Shown here one piece after another: positions 11,535 to 27,400 of a stretch of 64,000 nucleotides of DNA. The stretch comes from Ahaetulla prasina (taxonomy: Eukaryota > Chordata > Lepidosauria > Squamata > Colubridae): contig NC_080540.1 of assembly GCF_028640845.1 (NCBI RefSeq), positions 230,314,794-230,378,793 of the forward strand. The letters are read 5' to 3'. The first letter of the stretch is position 1. The number at the start of each line of letters is the position of its first letter. Position numbers and translations under genes: made by a program. Below the pieces are notes generated by a model. The model had not been told where the DNA came from. It worked only from the letters and a program-made list of their open reading frames with translations, and ran no database searches.

Positions 11535-13314
11535 CCCTCTTTGTATCCTGTCTTGCTTACTTGACAACTAGGTGTCATGCAAACAGCCTGGAAAAAAGAA
11601 ATGGAAACATTTTGAAGAAGCCCCACCTTAATGAATTCACCAATAAAGATTTGCTGGACAATTCCAATTTTGATTGCAGGTATTAGTTATTCATATATTG
11701 GCATAATTCATCAATTTTAGATATTTCTTAATTACATTAGCTAAATGCAGTCACTTTTTAAATTCAAAGTTACCCCCAGTATTTTTTCAAAATAAACACT
11801 GTATTTTTCAGGAGCTATAAAATTTAGAGGCTCTTAAGCAATATCATAATATATTTTATTATATTCAAAACTGTAATGAACATTTTAATAATGCTATGAA
11901 AAAATATTTGATTAAGTCTAGCTGAGAAGCTGAGAATTTAAAGCATTTATCTCCCCTTTTGAAAAGTTTATTGTGAAAAGAATATCGAAACCCCATCATT
12001 TATGTTTCCTAGCAAATAGTACAGAAAAAAGGTATAAAAAATATATAACTGAAAGGCTTTCAATGAAGCATCTACTTGTATCTCTTTCTTATCTATAGGT
12101 GACACACAATATGACAAACATATTTTATAATCTTGATTGTCTGTCTTACATTGTTTCCATCTTACAATATTCTACTTGAAATCTAATGTCAAAAAATATA
12201 GAAATAAAAAATTCTGTGATTACATGACATAGTTCTTTAACAGGGTATGATAATAGAAGTTTTAATTTTAATTTTTTTCCTAATTATTCACTGGCATAAT
12301 GCCAAATTAGGGATCTCTTTCATATTTATCAGACCTACCAGCAACTGCTCATTTGAATTTTTAGAAATCTTGGATTATTATTTATTGATCTGTTGATTTT
12401 CAATTTCTCAAGATGATCTAGAATTTTGACTCTTGTCATCTCAGTTCCTAAAATTCCCTTAATGAAAATATATTCTGCATATTTGCCATACATCTTCTGG
12501 AATGAACACAGATGAAAGAATTTATTAAACTTCTTTGCAATCCCTTATTCTAATTTAGAATTCTTTTAATCCTCTTATAATATCTCAAGGAAATTATCTT
12601 CAGAGTTTATTGCCCCTGACGTATTAAATTATTTTAAACATTTTTAGTCTTAATTATAAATGATATATTTTTAAGACAACCTTTTTTTTTGTTTATAATA
12701 TAAAAACTGTTTCTTTTTGTTCTTATTTGGGCTATCTTTCCAATGAATGATATCAACCTTTTTTCTGTTCTTTGATAGTGTTGATTAATTATTCTCATGA
12801 CCTCTTGAGCTCAAGATTCATAGAGTTGAATGGGATCATTTAAACAATCAACCAGGACAGTAATCCAAATTAAAGTACTTCTGCCATCCAGTCTGTAATT
12901 AAAAACATTCAGTAACTGGCCACAATAATGATCGATTCAACTATACTGTTGTGGTTAAATGGTTTTAGACCGTTTTTGTAACGTTAAGCAAAACTGCCCT
13001 TATTGTAATTTAAGATTATTATACTGTGTCTTGCATTTTAGGATAATATTAGAGTTTCTGTTACTTATCCTGGACTTGATATATATGCTAGTTAAGCTTT
13101 TCTACTGAAAAGTACTTAACTCTACTGGCTTCCTCTTTAAAGTTATTTTGCATTAATCCTTTCATTAGAATTTCTTTTTAAATAAATTCCTTTTTGAAAT
13201 AAAATGTGGCTATGCTGGGTTCCTTTGATACGTTCCCACTTCTATGTAATAAGTCAGTGGCACAGTAATCTCTAATTTCAACCACTTCAACAGCCAATAC
13301 ATATTGTTCTAGAT
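11535..13314. other. intron sequence, no feature recognised
   Basis: AT-rich TRPM3 intron. I see no exon, clear transposon end or RNA gene. Parts may be very old repeats that cannot be recognised by eye. Confidence 0.5.
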
Positions 13315-13382
13315 CAGGGATGGGCAACTATGGCAACTTTACGACCTGTGGACTTCAACTCCCAGAATTTCTGAGCCAGTTC
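13315..13382 (+). repeat. one-ended hAT MITE fragment
   Basis: Begins CAGGGATGGGCAACTATGG and holds GACTTCAACTCCCAGAATTT. It stops abruptly where the R4 LINE sequence begins, with no right end visible. Confidence 0.55.
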
Positions 13383-14718
13383 TACTCCATCAGTCTTAAC
13401 TACATTTCCTCTCTTTATTACCATCAGGTTGCACTTCTCCAATCTGGAGGATTCCAATGTCCTCTCTGTAGATCCATGTCAGGTTGATTAGCAAGTCAAT
13501 GTTTTGTTCACTCTTAGCATACAGCATGATATAGAGGAGATGGCTGATGGTAACTCCACTCTTGAATTTGTATCTGTATCCCAGTCCTTGTAATTATCTC
13601 TCTGAGGAGGTTCAAGCCTATAAAGAACAGCCGCAGGGACAATGCATCAACTTAGGATATGCCACACTTGATGGTCCCTTGTGCAAGCTATCTTGAGTTG
13701 ACTTTCAGTGTTTCTTTCACAGTCCCACCGAATTCTTAAGAAGGAGCCTTAGTTGACTTTGTATAGTGCCAGGCATTCACAGATCCATGTGTGTGTCACA
13801 GATTTTGCTGTAGTCAATCTAGGCCGTTCTCAGATTGATCTCTCTAGGACTTGATTGTTGGGCAACTGCTCTATCTAGGAGCAAATAATGTTTTGAGACT
13901 CTGGTGTTGTTCCCAATGCCTTTCTTAGCTGTGCTGGTCCATACGGTTCTGAGTTTGGCAGCTATGATAGGGCTTTCCATGTTATGGGTGGGCAAGTTAT
14001 CATCTGGTAGATGGATGGTGCTGTTCCCTTGTGGATGGTGCTGTTCCCTCTTTCATAATCAACACTGTCCTTTGTGGCCAGTCAAGATGGGAGCCTGTTG
14101 CTAGCAACTGGTTCATCTGTGCTACTACGTGTTCAAGCACTGCTGTAAGTTTTTTAGCTATTTGGAATGAATCATGTCTGGGCCAGGTGCTGTCCAGCTT
14201 TTCATGTTCTGGACCCACTGTTGGATGCTTGCTACTGTGGTGGTGATTGGTTTCTGTTGCTCTTGTCTGCTTTCAGGTGCTCCAGTGGTGGTACTATGTG
14301 TCATCTTTTTCTCCAATATGTTTTTCTAGGACTGTTCATAGTCTGCTGTTGCTGACTCTGCCATTACTGTGTTGCTGCACTGCAGCTGGTAATACACCTT
14401 GCATGGTTCTTCAATGGTAGTAAGGTTTGTCTATATTGGCATCTTCTAGCATACCATCTGATGGCACTTCTCCATTGCGCACTGGTAATTGGTCTCAAGG
14501 GTTGATTTTTATCCATGATCTTATGCCTCATATCAGCTGCTGTGTAATGAAGGGCATGGCAGTGACATTCAATCTTTAGGTATTGGCTGCACATCCAGTT
14601 GTTCTTTCAGGTCTTCTTGAGTCTGGGATGTAGTTGTGTGTCTCAAGTTGTGAGAGCAGCTTTCTCTTCACTATGGTGAAATGTTGTTAAAGCACTGGGT
14701 AAATAGTTCTTATGTATG
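13383..14718 (-). pseudogene. R4/Dong-type LINE reverse transcriptase, decayed
   Basis: Translated in pieces on the minus strand, this gives segments characteristic of the R4 (Dong) non-LTR clade. An N-terminal part (14364-14594) has IMDKNQPLRPIT and RWYARRCQYRQ. A middle part resembles a decayed palm with WIDY-like sequence. The end has GVTISHLLYI followed by MLYAKSEQNIDLLINLTWIY, where the catalytic DD region has been lost. Many stops and frameshifts make it a fossil. The solo LTR at 14719-15316 splits it, and its 5' part seems to continue at 15322 to about 15600. Confidence 0.65.
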
Positions 14719-15316
14719 TGTTCTGTCCCACCACCTCAGTCCGGGAGGCACGTGAAATGACTCAATTAGCCGGCAATTTAGTACACAGCAGCTATCAGAT
14801 CTGGCAGCAAACCAGCGAGCATCTGCCAAGGTTTTCTTTTATCTTTCTTGATGCCGGCATGTCAACCAGGAAGTCAGGAACAAACAGCACTCCAAGCCAA
14901 ATGCTCAGTCAAATAGTTCAGCTCAAGTTTTCTCCAGTCAGTTGATTTGTTCATCACGAAGTAGCATAGCAGCCCCTCCTGCTTTTATACCCTGTGGGGT
15001 GTGCCTCCGTGACTCAGCACTTTCTAGGCCTGCCCCACCCCTGCTTCTGTTGTTCCCGCCTCTCTTGTCTATGAAACCTGGGATCTAACCAGGTCTGATT
15101 GTCCACAGCTGGGTCTGGGAACATTGCCTGGGCGGGGGGAGATACAGAAGACAGAGGCCTCGTTAATTCCTCCACCTGGCCTGTCTCTGGCTCCTGGAGC
15201 TGAACCAGAGAGGCCAGCCCTGCGGAGGGGAGCCCTGATGGCCCTTCCCCCTCACTCTCTGAGTCACTCTCTGGCAGGGGGCCAGGCCTGTGGGGGGGGG
15301 GGCTGGAGCCACAACA
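14719..15316. repeat. solo LTR (598 bp) with 5-bp target duplication
   Basis: Starts TGTTCTGTCC and ends CCACAACA. It is flanked by perfect GTATG copies at 14714-14718 and 15317-15321. The central part has CTTTTATACCCTGTGGGG, a possible TATA region. There is no internal region or second LTR, so it is a solo LTR left by recombination. A second copy lies at 36579-39473. The superfamily (ERV or Gypsy) cannot be settled here. Confidence 0.85.
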
Positions 15317-15608
15317 GTATGTCTTTTATCCATTCATTGTTCCCTCAAACATTTCATGTATTCCTCTTGTTGTATAGGGTTAAGGTTAATTCCAGGTTCT
15401 CTTGACTCGTCCTGTATGATTTCTTTCAGTAGCCCACTTATTGCCAGTTTATCCTGGTTGTCCAAAATCTGGCATACATCTTATTAATCTAGGTGACATC
15501 TGAGCTAACATGGCTCTTTTAGTTTGTGTCACTCTCATATTCGAAATAGGCAGGTGAAGTGTTAGGGGGTCTTTGCCCAGGATTCTTATTGGTAAAGTAG
15601 GTACCAAC

Positions 15609-15670
15609 AGAATTGAAGCCCAGTTTCCCACATGATATGGCGGTGTTCCAACCACTAAACTAACCACATG
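15609..15670 (-). repeat. tRNA-Asp-like SINE head or tRNA relic
   Basis: The minus strand reads GTTAGTTTAGTGGTTGG (A-box fit), then ACCGCCATATCATGTGGG in the anticodon arm, then GGGCTTCAATTC as a diverged B box and T arm. The layout resembles tRNA-Asp, but the anticodon loop is altered and the acceptor stem is not preserved. It is probably a SINE head running on towards 15490, not a working tRNA gene. Confidence 0.45.
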
Positions 15671-15721
15671 CTATGGTATGCTATGCTATGCTATGCTATG
15701 CTATGCTATGCTATGCTATGC
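15668..15721. repeat. (ATGCT)n microsatellite
   Basis: About ten tandem copies of a pentamer reading CTATG/ATGCT, followed by a pyrimidine-rich stretch to 15770. Confidence 0.95.
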
Positions 15722-15771
15722 TCTCTCCCCTCCACTTCTCCCTCTCCCTCTCCCTCCCTCCCCCACCTCTC

Positions 15772-17070
15772 CGAATGTGTGTCACAAGTGGACAAGCTTC
15801 TTCATATAACCAAATTTAAACTCTTCACACATTTTCTGTTGATTAAAGGAATTAAAAGATATAACATTTAACTGTGAACAGTTATTTGAACAACTAGAAG
15901 AAATATTATTCTACTTTACAGAAACCTTGATCTAATTTGATTTCTATTTTTGTCACCAAAATTTCTACCTCTCCATCTGCTTTCCCACTTACAGGGAAAA
16001 GCAAAGGGATCCATATGTTTGTCCACTGCAGATGGGAAAGCAGCTGCGTTACAAGTAGATTTTGATAATAAAAATAGCATGGGCAGAAAGGATTAGGAAC
16101 TTCATCCGTCAGGCTGGTACTCAATTAAAATTAAAATCCTTCTATTTGCATTCTACTTTTAAAAAAAGAAATTGGGAGATTATCACACCTATCTAACCAT
16201 TCTACAGTAACTTTTATTTTAAAATGCAAATTAAATATTTGATGCATATTTTTTCACTTGCCTGGAAAATGTCATACTGATTTATGCATGCCACATAGTT
16301 TTAAAGAGTTATTTTCACGTTACTTTCAGTTGTTTTTACAGGAGCATTTTGGTTCCACATAGCCTTAGTAAAGACTCTTTAATGAAAAAAGTGAATAATG
16401 GCAAACAGGTCCCTGAAAGAAAACTGTGAACCAGATTTTCCCATATTTCTTTGCAATACACAGCTGTAGGGGAGTATTGGAGTCATTTTGGGACACAGAA
16501 TCAATTTTTCCAGCAAACTATCCAGATCCATTAGCCTTGGACAGTGGTGTCCTTCAGAATGCAGCTATTTCTTAGTAAACAACTGCTAAGGACCTAAGGA
16601 GACAACGTTTAAAATGACTACTGTAAAGTGATAAACGTTAAAGTTATTTTTAATGCAATTATATACATTCTTGTCAAATACGTGGAAAAGATATTCCACC
16701 ATTTACATTTACATCTACATCTACAGCATATCTGATCCAGCATTGGGAATTTACAAACATATTAAGATATATCTTTGGGTCATGATGCTTTGGTTCAATT
16801 TTCAATGTTTCTGAATTAGGAATTCACACAAACATGTTTGGGTGTGAGGTTTGTTTATTATGCTTTCTCTAGCTCTTGGCATTCCTTAAACTGGGTTCTT
16901 TCAGATTTTGGACCTCCATTTCTATTTTGAGTTAACATGTTTCCAATGACACTTTCTTGAAACATTAGTAATCGCATAAAGCTTCCACAGAACTTAAGTT
17001 ATCTCAGGAACTGAGAAATATGAATCAATTCATTAATTCTTTTGTATTTTAAGAAAGATATTTGAACATG
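15772..17070. other. intron sequence, no feature recognised
   Basis: AT-rich single-copy-looking intron DNA. No exon, RNA gene or transposon end could be supported. Confidence 0.5.
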
Positions 17071-17072
17071 TA

Positions 17073-17444
17073 CCGTATATACTCGAGTATAAGCCGAGTT
17101 TTTCAGCACGTTTTTTGTGCTGAAAAACGTCCCCTCGGCTTATACTCGAGTATATACAGCTTATACTCGAGTTTTTTTCTTCTTCTTTTTTTCACATTAT
17201 ACCGGATGGCGCAAACTTGGCGGGCTTTTGCATTAGTGCGGGGAAGCCCTGCCGGTGCAGTGAGAGGGCGGGGCGGGGGAGCCGCCAGCCTTCTCGGCTG
17301 AGGGAGGGAGGCTTTCCCCGACCGGTAGCTGCCTCATTTCCCACCCTCGGCTTATACTCGAGTCCCCAGTTTACCCCAGTTTTTTGGGGTAAAATTGGGG
17401 ACCTCGGCTTATACTCGGATCGGCTTATATTCGAGTATATACGG
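17073..17444. mobile_element. Tc1/mariner-type MITE (372 bp)
   Basis: TA at 17071-17072 and 17445-17446. The ends CCGTATATACTCGAGTATAA and TTATATTCGAGTATATACGG are strong inverted repeats. The interior repeats the motif CGGCTTATACTCGAGT several times in both orientations, with an inner hairpin near 17095-17145. Non-coding. Confidence 0.85.
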
Positions 17445-17446
17445 TA

Positions 17447-19878
<2,432 letters not shown>

Positions 19879-20520
19879 TTAACAAACTATGTGTAATTCG
19901 TATCTTTGTCTTAAAGTGCATAGCATCCAAGTCGAGATATAAAATAATAAACTGGCAAGATTTTGCTTTTTAAATGAAGTTTGCCATGAAATGAGGAGGG
20001 AGAAAGAAAAACTTAGCCCCCCTCGCATTTTAATTTCTGGCCACAGCTTTCTAAATTACAAGTAAGTCATATCTGAAAGAGACATAGGGCATCTGTACAA
20101 TATCATCGTAAAACATGAAAGTTCTGTTGCATTTCAGAAAGTACATATGGGTCTTAGAGGAATGTAATCCATGAATGCCAAAATGTCCTATTTATTTTGG
20201 ATAGAATCAATAATAAAGTTTAATAAATAATAAAGTTGCATGTTTTACACATTTTCTTTAGAAGGGAATTTAATGCAGGAATTCTATGGCAGGTCTTAAT
20301 TAAGGTTACTTTCTCACAATTAAAACCTATAATAATGATCCCAGTTAGCTGATGCAATAATGCAATACGTTAGAATTTATCTAGATTATTATTGTGGAAG
20401 CATTCCCATAAATGGACATAATATTGCTTTTGAAATGTAGACACTACGAAATGAGGCGGAAGAGAGAGAAACACCATAACATATAAACTTCAATCTAACA
20501 CCACTGAGGAGCACCTAAAT

Positions 20521-20891
20521 CAGGAGTGTCAAACTCAAGGCCTGAGGGCTGGATCCAGCCAGTGGGTTCTTAGATCTGGCCTGTGGGCCCACCCTGGAAA
20601 CAGCAAAGGACTGGCCCACGGTGCCTCTGCCAGCGAAAATGGAGCTTGGGAGGGCTGCACGTGGCCCTCCTGAGCTCTGTTTTCACTGGCAGAAGCTTAC
20701 AGGAGGCCGTTGCACCGAAAATGGAGCTTGGGAGCCCGTTTTCTCTGGCAGAACACTCAGCTCACTGCAGGCGCCCCAGTTCAGAGTGACATCAACCTGG
20801 CCATGCCCACCCTGGTCATGCCCCCTCCACCCCGCCAAGGTCAAACACAACCCTGATGCGGCCCTCAATGAAATCGAGTTTGACACCCCTG
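20521..20891. mobile_element. hAT MITE (371 bp)
   Basis: Ends are CAGGAGTGTCAAACTC and GAGTTTGACACCCCTG, an inverted repeat of 16 bp with one mismatch. Target copies are ACCTAAAT (20513-20520) and AGCTAAAT (20892-20899), 7 of 8 the same. The GC-rich interior repeats GAAAATGGAGCTTGGGAG. Same family as 57953-58417. Any ORFs inside are incidental. Confidence 0.88.
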
Positions 20892-20899
20892 AGCTAAAT

Positions 20900-23800
20900 T
20901 GATTATTCTAGTTCACAGAAATAGCCATGAATGTTACATTTCAGAAGGACTCAGGTCCTGCTTGTGACATCTATCATATTTTGTCCATCTCAAGTGGTAA
21001 GGCCTTTCAAGAATCAGCACGGTGAATAGTGTAATACTTTAAATATATTTAATGGTATAAATCAGATTTTCCATCATTTAAATGTTCTAGTGAGCCATGA
21101 TCTTTTACTTTTTTTTAAGCTCAAAAAAGCCTCCACATTTCATATATCAAAATTCTTTTACATACAATTTTCTCTGAATTTCTAATCTGCTTTTCCTTGT
21201 TGCCTTTTATGTAACTTTAGTAGTGAATTATCTTGGGTATTTTGGACAGGAAGTATAGGCAATATTTCTGACAATCTCAAAGTATGATTCTATTCCCACA
21301 CAGCTAACAACTTAGATTTATCTATCTGTATCCAGTGCTAGCTCAAGCGTAGCTGGCACCCCAAATGACAATGACTAATGGCGCTACCTCCAGCTAATGT
21401 GAAAATTTGCATTTTTAGAATGACTTGGAAGGATGGGTTGTGTTTGTACTTTGGTGTCCTGGGCTAGTGCCTAATTGGCCTGAACCTAAAGCTTGCCCTG
21501 CATGTATTTATTTATTTGCACCTAAATGAAAATGAAAGAAAAGCAGCTTGCTTGCCCCTGACGTGTCCTGGTTGACTATCTCTCACAGACCTTTCATTAA
21601 TTTTGAATTTGGGCTTGTTCTCCTTAATCAGAGATGAAAAAAAATGAGAAGTGAAAGCAGAATCCTATCAGACAGAAATATATATCACTGGCCATTTCAC
21701 AATATATCTCATATATAAGGCATTTGTAAGGCCTTGATTAAAACTTCAGCTATCTAGAGATAATTTCCATTTAGGATTTTCTCTGTAGGATTTAAAATTG
21801 TAATTCATAAATACACAATAAGTAAAACTTATACATATATACATGAAATATTTTATTTCCATGGTTAAAGATTTTGCTTTCTACAAACTTCTCCAGTTAG
21901 GTTAAGCATACATTCCAGAATCATTGGAAGTCAAGCAGCAAACAAGTTTAACTAATAGTAAGAACAACTTTTCTTTAATTTCCAGAAATCAGTTCAAACT
22001 TTGTGCTGTGAAAATTTTATATGAAGCCAGAAAGACCAAGATTAGCTGACCATTATTTTTGTGGCTATTGAAAAATATAAAGGAAGAAATTGTCACTATG
22101 AAGCAAAAGTTATATAATAACATTTAATGTTCCTTTTTTTATTTATTAATGTCCAGTGGGAAAAAAAGGACACTTTTTAGTGAATAATTTTCTCTAACAA
22201 AATATTCTGTATGTTACAATTTTCTAGTGCCATAAAAATGCTCTTCTGATGTTTGGTTCCATTTATTGGTCTGCCTGTTTATCTCTGAAGAGATTGCTTT
22301 CAGGTGCATTGTATTAGGGAAACACAAAAATGAATTCAGAGAAGCTACAGTTCAAGAATGCTGTGTGGAATGGGCTGAAAAGGCTCAAAGCATTTTTTTT
22401 TGATGCTAGATTTTTAATGACTGGTTGTTTGCTTATTGGACCTTGAACTGCACTCAAAAGATTTGGGGCTACTTTCAATCTGGCAATATTGACTCTTAAA
22501 TACAAAATATGAGTGGTTCTTCACTTTTTACTGTTCTCAGTGGCATATACTTGTAAGCCTGTTTGTGACATCCCAGAACAGTGTCAAAATATATCTCTGT
22601 CGTTACTCAATAGGAAGATAAAGGTCTACACAAAAGGAAGATGAAGTTTTCCCAACAAATGCTTACTTTTGAAAGGTAAAAGTAATCGTATATGCACTGA
22701 ATAGAATTTCTCTGAGAGTGAGCTCTCTAAAACATACATGAGTGTGCAGAGAAAGCTGTCCTCTTATGAAGTCCATTGCAACTTCTTTCCCTTCCTGCCC
22801 TATTGCAGACCATCTACCCATTAAGGTAACAAGTGGGATCAATGCTCTTGTCTGCCTTCCACTTGACTAGAAGTATACTATGGCATGGTGACTGAGCAGG
22901 ATTAGAAACCTAAGCATGCTTACTTGGCAGGAAGAGATGTGGAACTCAGTAGGACTTAGTAGAGTGACTGAGTCCGTAGATTTGTGCTTATCCAAACATA
23001 AAAACCTGTTAAGCCTTCTGTAGGCTCTTTCATTTCCTGTCTAGTCTCATCAAAATCATGTCATCTCTATTTCTTTTTCTTTCTGTCCTTTGTTGTCTGT
23101 TTCTCCTTCTTTATTATTTTTTGCATAGGAGTGGAAGAAGATGGGACTCTGCCTTTGTCTATAATAAGTGAAAGATAAAATTGTTTCTGTGCAGATGGGA
23201 CAAAAATTGCCTTATTTTATAGGCAATTTTAATCAGTAGATACTTCAATTTGCTGGGGAGGTTTTCCTGGTCTTTCCTTTTTTTTTTGAGAATTGTTTCT
23301 GGCCGATATGTATATACATAGATACTATGTGCAGATACTTGAACAAATATGTTATGTTTATTGATGGGAAAATCTAGAGGTTTTAATCTTGAATTGACAG
23401 GAAGTTAGATATTCCATAGGATTTTCATGTGGACTTATACTTTTTTTTCTTTTTATAATACTTTTTTCCTCTTTATAATCTTCTTTTTTGACCATTTTAA
23501 ATTTAGAATTGTCTTTCTTTTGAGCAAATGTTGTAGCAGCAAACTGACACTTCATCATGAATATGGAAAACACTGATGGTTCCAAAATTTACTTGTTTAA
23601 CTTCTAAAAATACACTTAGAATATGTACTGGCTCCAAACTAAAACTGCAGAACAGTCTGATAGGCAAGCAAATGACAAGAAGAAAGGAAAATAGGAAGAA
23701 AGGAGGAAAAGAAGAAAGGCAAAAAGAAAGAAAGAAAGTTGATGCATTATGTTTTATGAGGGATTACGATTTCAAGTCATTGTCACACATACAATAAAAT

Positions 23801-24312
23801 ACTTAAAATATGTTAGGTTGGATCCAGAGTTTCTATTATCTCTTTCAGTTCTATTCATCATGTGTCAGGCAAACAAAAATGTGATGGGATACCTCTGGAC
23901 ATTTTCCTTATTTTTGAATCATAGAAGGTTTTGTGGGAAACATGAACTTGGGGGGGAGGAGCAAATGGAAATGCATTCCTGCATTCAGTAAAAGAAAAGG
24001 AGACTTGTATGGATCCATCCCACCATGTGAATGGCATTACTTTCAGCCGATTCCAAAAGAAAAATTCACAATGTAACTTGGATGTTTACAAATGACTCTG
24101 TTTAACCTGCCTGTCTGTTACTACTTTTGCTCTTTGGATTCAGATTCAGCACAGTCATCCACATTCTATTCTAACTATGTCAAATCCCAAGGAAGCACCA
24201 AGGGCTTAGAAATGCATTAAATATTGAACAGAGTATGAAAAAATAAAGAATTGGGACATAAGCAAATGAGCATTCCAATGCATTTGATGATAGTGCAATG
24301 ATCAAAGAAGAT
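20900..24312. other. intron sequence 3' of MIR204, no gene recognised
   Basis: AT-rich intron lying between MIR204 and the exon at 19592-19766 in transcript order. Only short AT-rich or homopolymer stretches are seen (for example 23690-23740, A/G-rich). Confidence 0.5.
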
Positions 24313-24415
24313 GCTGGTGATGACAATTGAACGTCCCTTTGCCTTCCCAGCCCCCTTCATATATCCTCAGGCATAGGATGACAAAGGGAAGTCCACAGGT
24401 CACATGAATAGGTAC
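24313..24415 (-). ncRNA. MIR204: microRNA precursor mir-204
   Basis: The minus strand at 24369-24390 matches the 22-nt mature miR-204-5p as I know it, with seed UCCCUUU and the ending AUGCCU that separates it from paralogue miR-211. The 3p arm at 24331-24351 (starting GCUGGGAAGGC) pairs with it across a loop near 24352-24368 containing AUAUAUGAAGG. The arm, loop and lower stem fit the vertebrate hairpin. It lies in the intron between the 172-nt and 175-nt TRPM3 exons, in the same transcriptional sense, which is its established host. It is probably processed from TRPM3 intron RNA. miR-204 is an abundant regulator in retinal pigment epithelium, lens and choroid plexus. Confidence 0.97.
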
Positions 24416-27400
24416 TGCAGACACTTTACAGTGTTAGAATTTGCCACTTGTTTTAATTTTCCTTATATTCTTCTCCAGTTCATTTTCTATTCTTGTTGAG
24501 GATGAATAAATTTAGTTTTATAAATTTACTTATAATGGACTGCAATATGCTACACATATGTTAACATAAACATTTAAGATTTGTACAAGTCAATTAATCT
24601 GAGGATTACCTAGTTTGGGTAAATAATGTAAAATATTTTGTTCTTATATATATAAAAAACAAAGGTACCTCATGGAAATATCTTTTTACAGTATTTTTAT
24701 ATGATTCAGTAAAATGAATACTTTTTTTTGGGCTGTCTCTGTGACTCAGTGCAGATTCCAAAAACCAAGCAAACCTTCAGGCTTTTTGAAATATGAACCT
24801 ATTTAGAAGAATGCAAAAAGTTTTCCCACTGGAAATATGCATTTATAAATATTCCTAATTAAAGCCAGGATTTGGATTCAATTTTTTTAAAAATGGCCCT
24901 TTCTGTGTACAGTAGGAGGTGCTTATATAGCCCCTGTCTTCAATTTCATAAAGCAACTTTTTTTTTTTTTGCAGGATGATATGGCTGCCCTTCATGGTCA
25001 TTGTGTGACCCCAATGAAGATGCACCTGGCTTAAGGTGCTGCAGAGAAGTTCTGTGCTAGCTCCCCTAAACCCTTTGAAGACATTTTTGCTTTTGAATCT
25101 GAAGGGCTACCTCACTCCGTTGCTTATTGCAAGATCATAAAAAGGCAGTTTATTATTTTAAGATATGAAGTACAATAGTGTTGGGCATACAAATAATAAC
25201 CGCAAGGGAAATGGAAAAAAATATACCATCTTGGTTTGTTTAAAAGATTTGTACTGGAGCCACTTGAACAGTGTATAATTCTTTAACTTTATAAAGGGTA
25301 TAGATGTTACTGTACATTATTTCTCAAGGTAACCTCTGTTATTGCTACTTAAAAAAAAAGATCAGCAGTATGTAAGATGCTAAAGTTTTTTTCAGTTCTC
25401 TTCTGTTCCTTATTGTTTTACCAGGTTTTGCCCTCATCCTTGCAAGCATAATTTCAGCAGCTTTAAGCACTATCAATTTAAGATGAAAACTGGCATTTTC
25501 AAAACTTTTAACATTGTGCCCAGTACCAAATTCTGTGTAGTAGAGTGGATTTGGAAATATGAAAACCACCTAGCTTTTATTAAATCAACATATTTCAATA
25601 GTTCTAAGATAATTTGTCAATCATGAAATGGTACCATGCATATTTATGATAATTACCAGGACCTTTAAACATATTTTATGAGGAAAACAATTGCAACCTT
25701 TTCTATGAAAACATTCATTTTGTAGGTTTTTGAGGAAATAGGATTCTTAGGAAGATTGTTGGATTGCTTGTTCTTAATACCTTCTAAACTAGATAGGCCC
25801 CCACTGGTGATATTAAGAACAGATTTTTCTTGGGCAGAATGTCCAACTAACCCTTTCAAAATGCAATAGTACAAAACCAAATTAAAATAATTACAGTAAA
25901 TTAAAACCAAATTAAAATAATTATAAACATTACATTACTGAAATACAAATGGTGCGATTTAATTAATTAATTTATTTTGCTAGAGCATTTTAATTGTTAC
26001 AAATGCCTTCTCACGGTTACCCTGTTCTCTTTTTTCCCTTTATAATACAAACATATGAAGGCCACACATTTAAAAGTATCATTACTTCTCTATTTTCCCA
26101 GTAGGCTTACTCTGTTCTAGCAGCTGTCCAAGGAGAAACATATTAGCTATTTTCTCCTGAGAACAAAGAACAGTGGTCATAAAATGGTTTATCTAGTGGT
26201 TGGCTTCTTATTTATGATTATTACTGTTGGATACAGAATACTAGAATTAATACACACAATTTGAATATTCCTGTGAGTTCAAGATTCACATACACATCCT
26301 CTCAATTTTTTGTTTCGTGTAATTTTGAATATTTTGGCAGAAAATAAATGAAAATAGAAATAATATATAACAATTGAGTCTATTATAAATAATTACATAA
26401 TGAATGGCTCCTTTATAAGAGCAATTGTGCAATGAAAACAGTTGCTAGAGGGTGGAATATCTCAGCTATTACACACATAGTGGATCAATAACAATACTAC
26501 ATCAATATTGGTACTGAGTTATATAACCTTGCTATTAGAGAATTTTCTGTAGAGAATTTTCTTAGAAATTATTGAATACATGCTGACACTGAATTGCCAA
26601 ATTGGTTCTACATGAACAGAGCAGCTTATTTAAAAAACATCTCCCTGATCACTATAAAGAAATATTTTTTTCAGGCAGAAAGAGAGGCTTTTACATAATG
26701 AGGATTTAAATAATTTGTTACATTTCTTTATAAAGGAAAATGTAGCGTGACAACAGACTAATGTAAAATTTGTACATATTTTATGTGGCCTATTTTCTGC
26801 AATTATACTTGCAGGTTTGAGAGAATCAATTATCTTTCTTCTCTAAATATGTAAATATTTATTAAATAATATATTATTAACATGTAAATGATATTAAATT
26901 TAATAAATAATGAAGCTAATAAATAATATTAATTATTAATTATATTATCATTTATGTGTTAAATTTTGGGAGACCATGGTAGTTTGCAAAGTGCAGAAAT
27001 ATATATGAGTATACAATAACATTTAAATAGCCCCAATTATATTTACTGAGAAATCTACACTATAGTAGGACATACTATAATTTTTGATAGCTATTACAAC
27101 TGTACAGTATAGTAGAAATTAATCAAAACCAAGAAAACAAGGAACTCATACTTTTATCTGCTTTGGAGGTCCTGCACTGATTCTAACAAGTATGTTTTGC
27201 AGTTAAATATTGGACAGTCAAATGCTGAGCATAAAGAAAAATAATAGAGAGGAAAAAAATACACAAATGCTCCTATATGAAAATTAAATTAGGTAATAAG
27301 TTGGGAAAGGTTAGTAAAAAGATATTAAAAACAATGACAATACTCAGCTTTTACCTTTAAAAATGTAATGGAAAATAGGTTGCATATAGTTCTCACTGCA

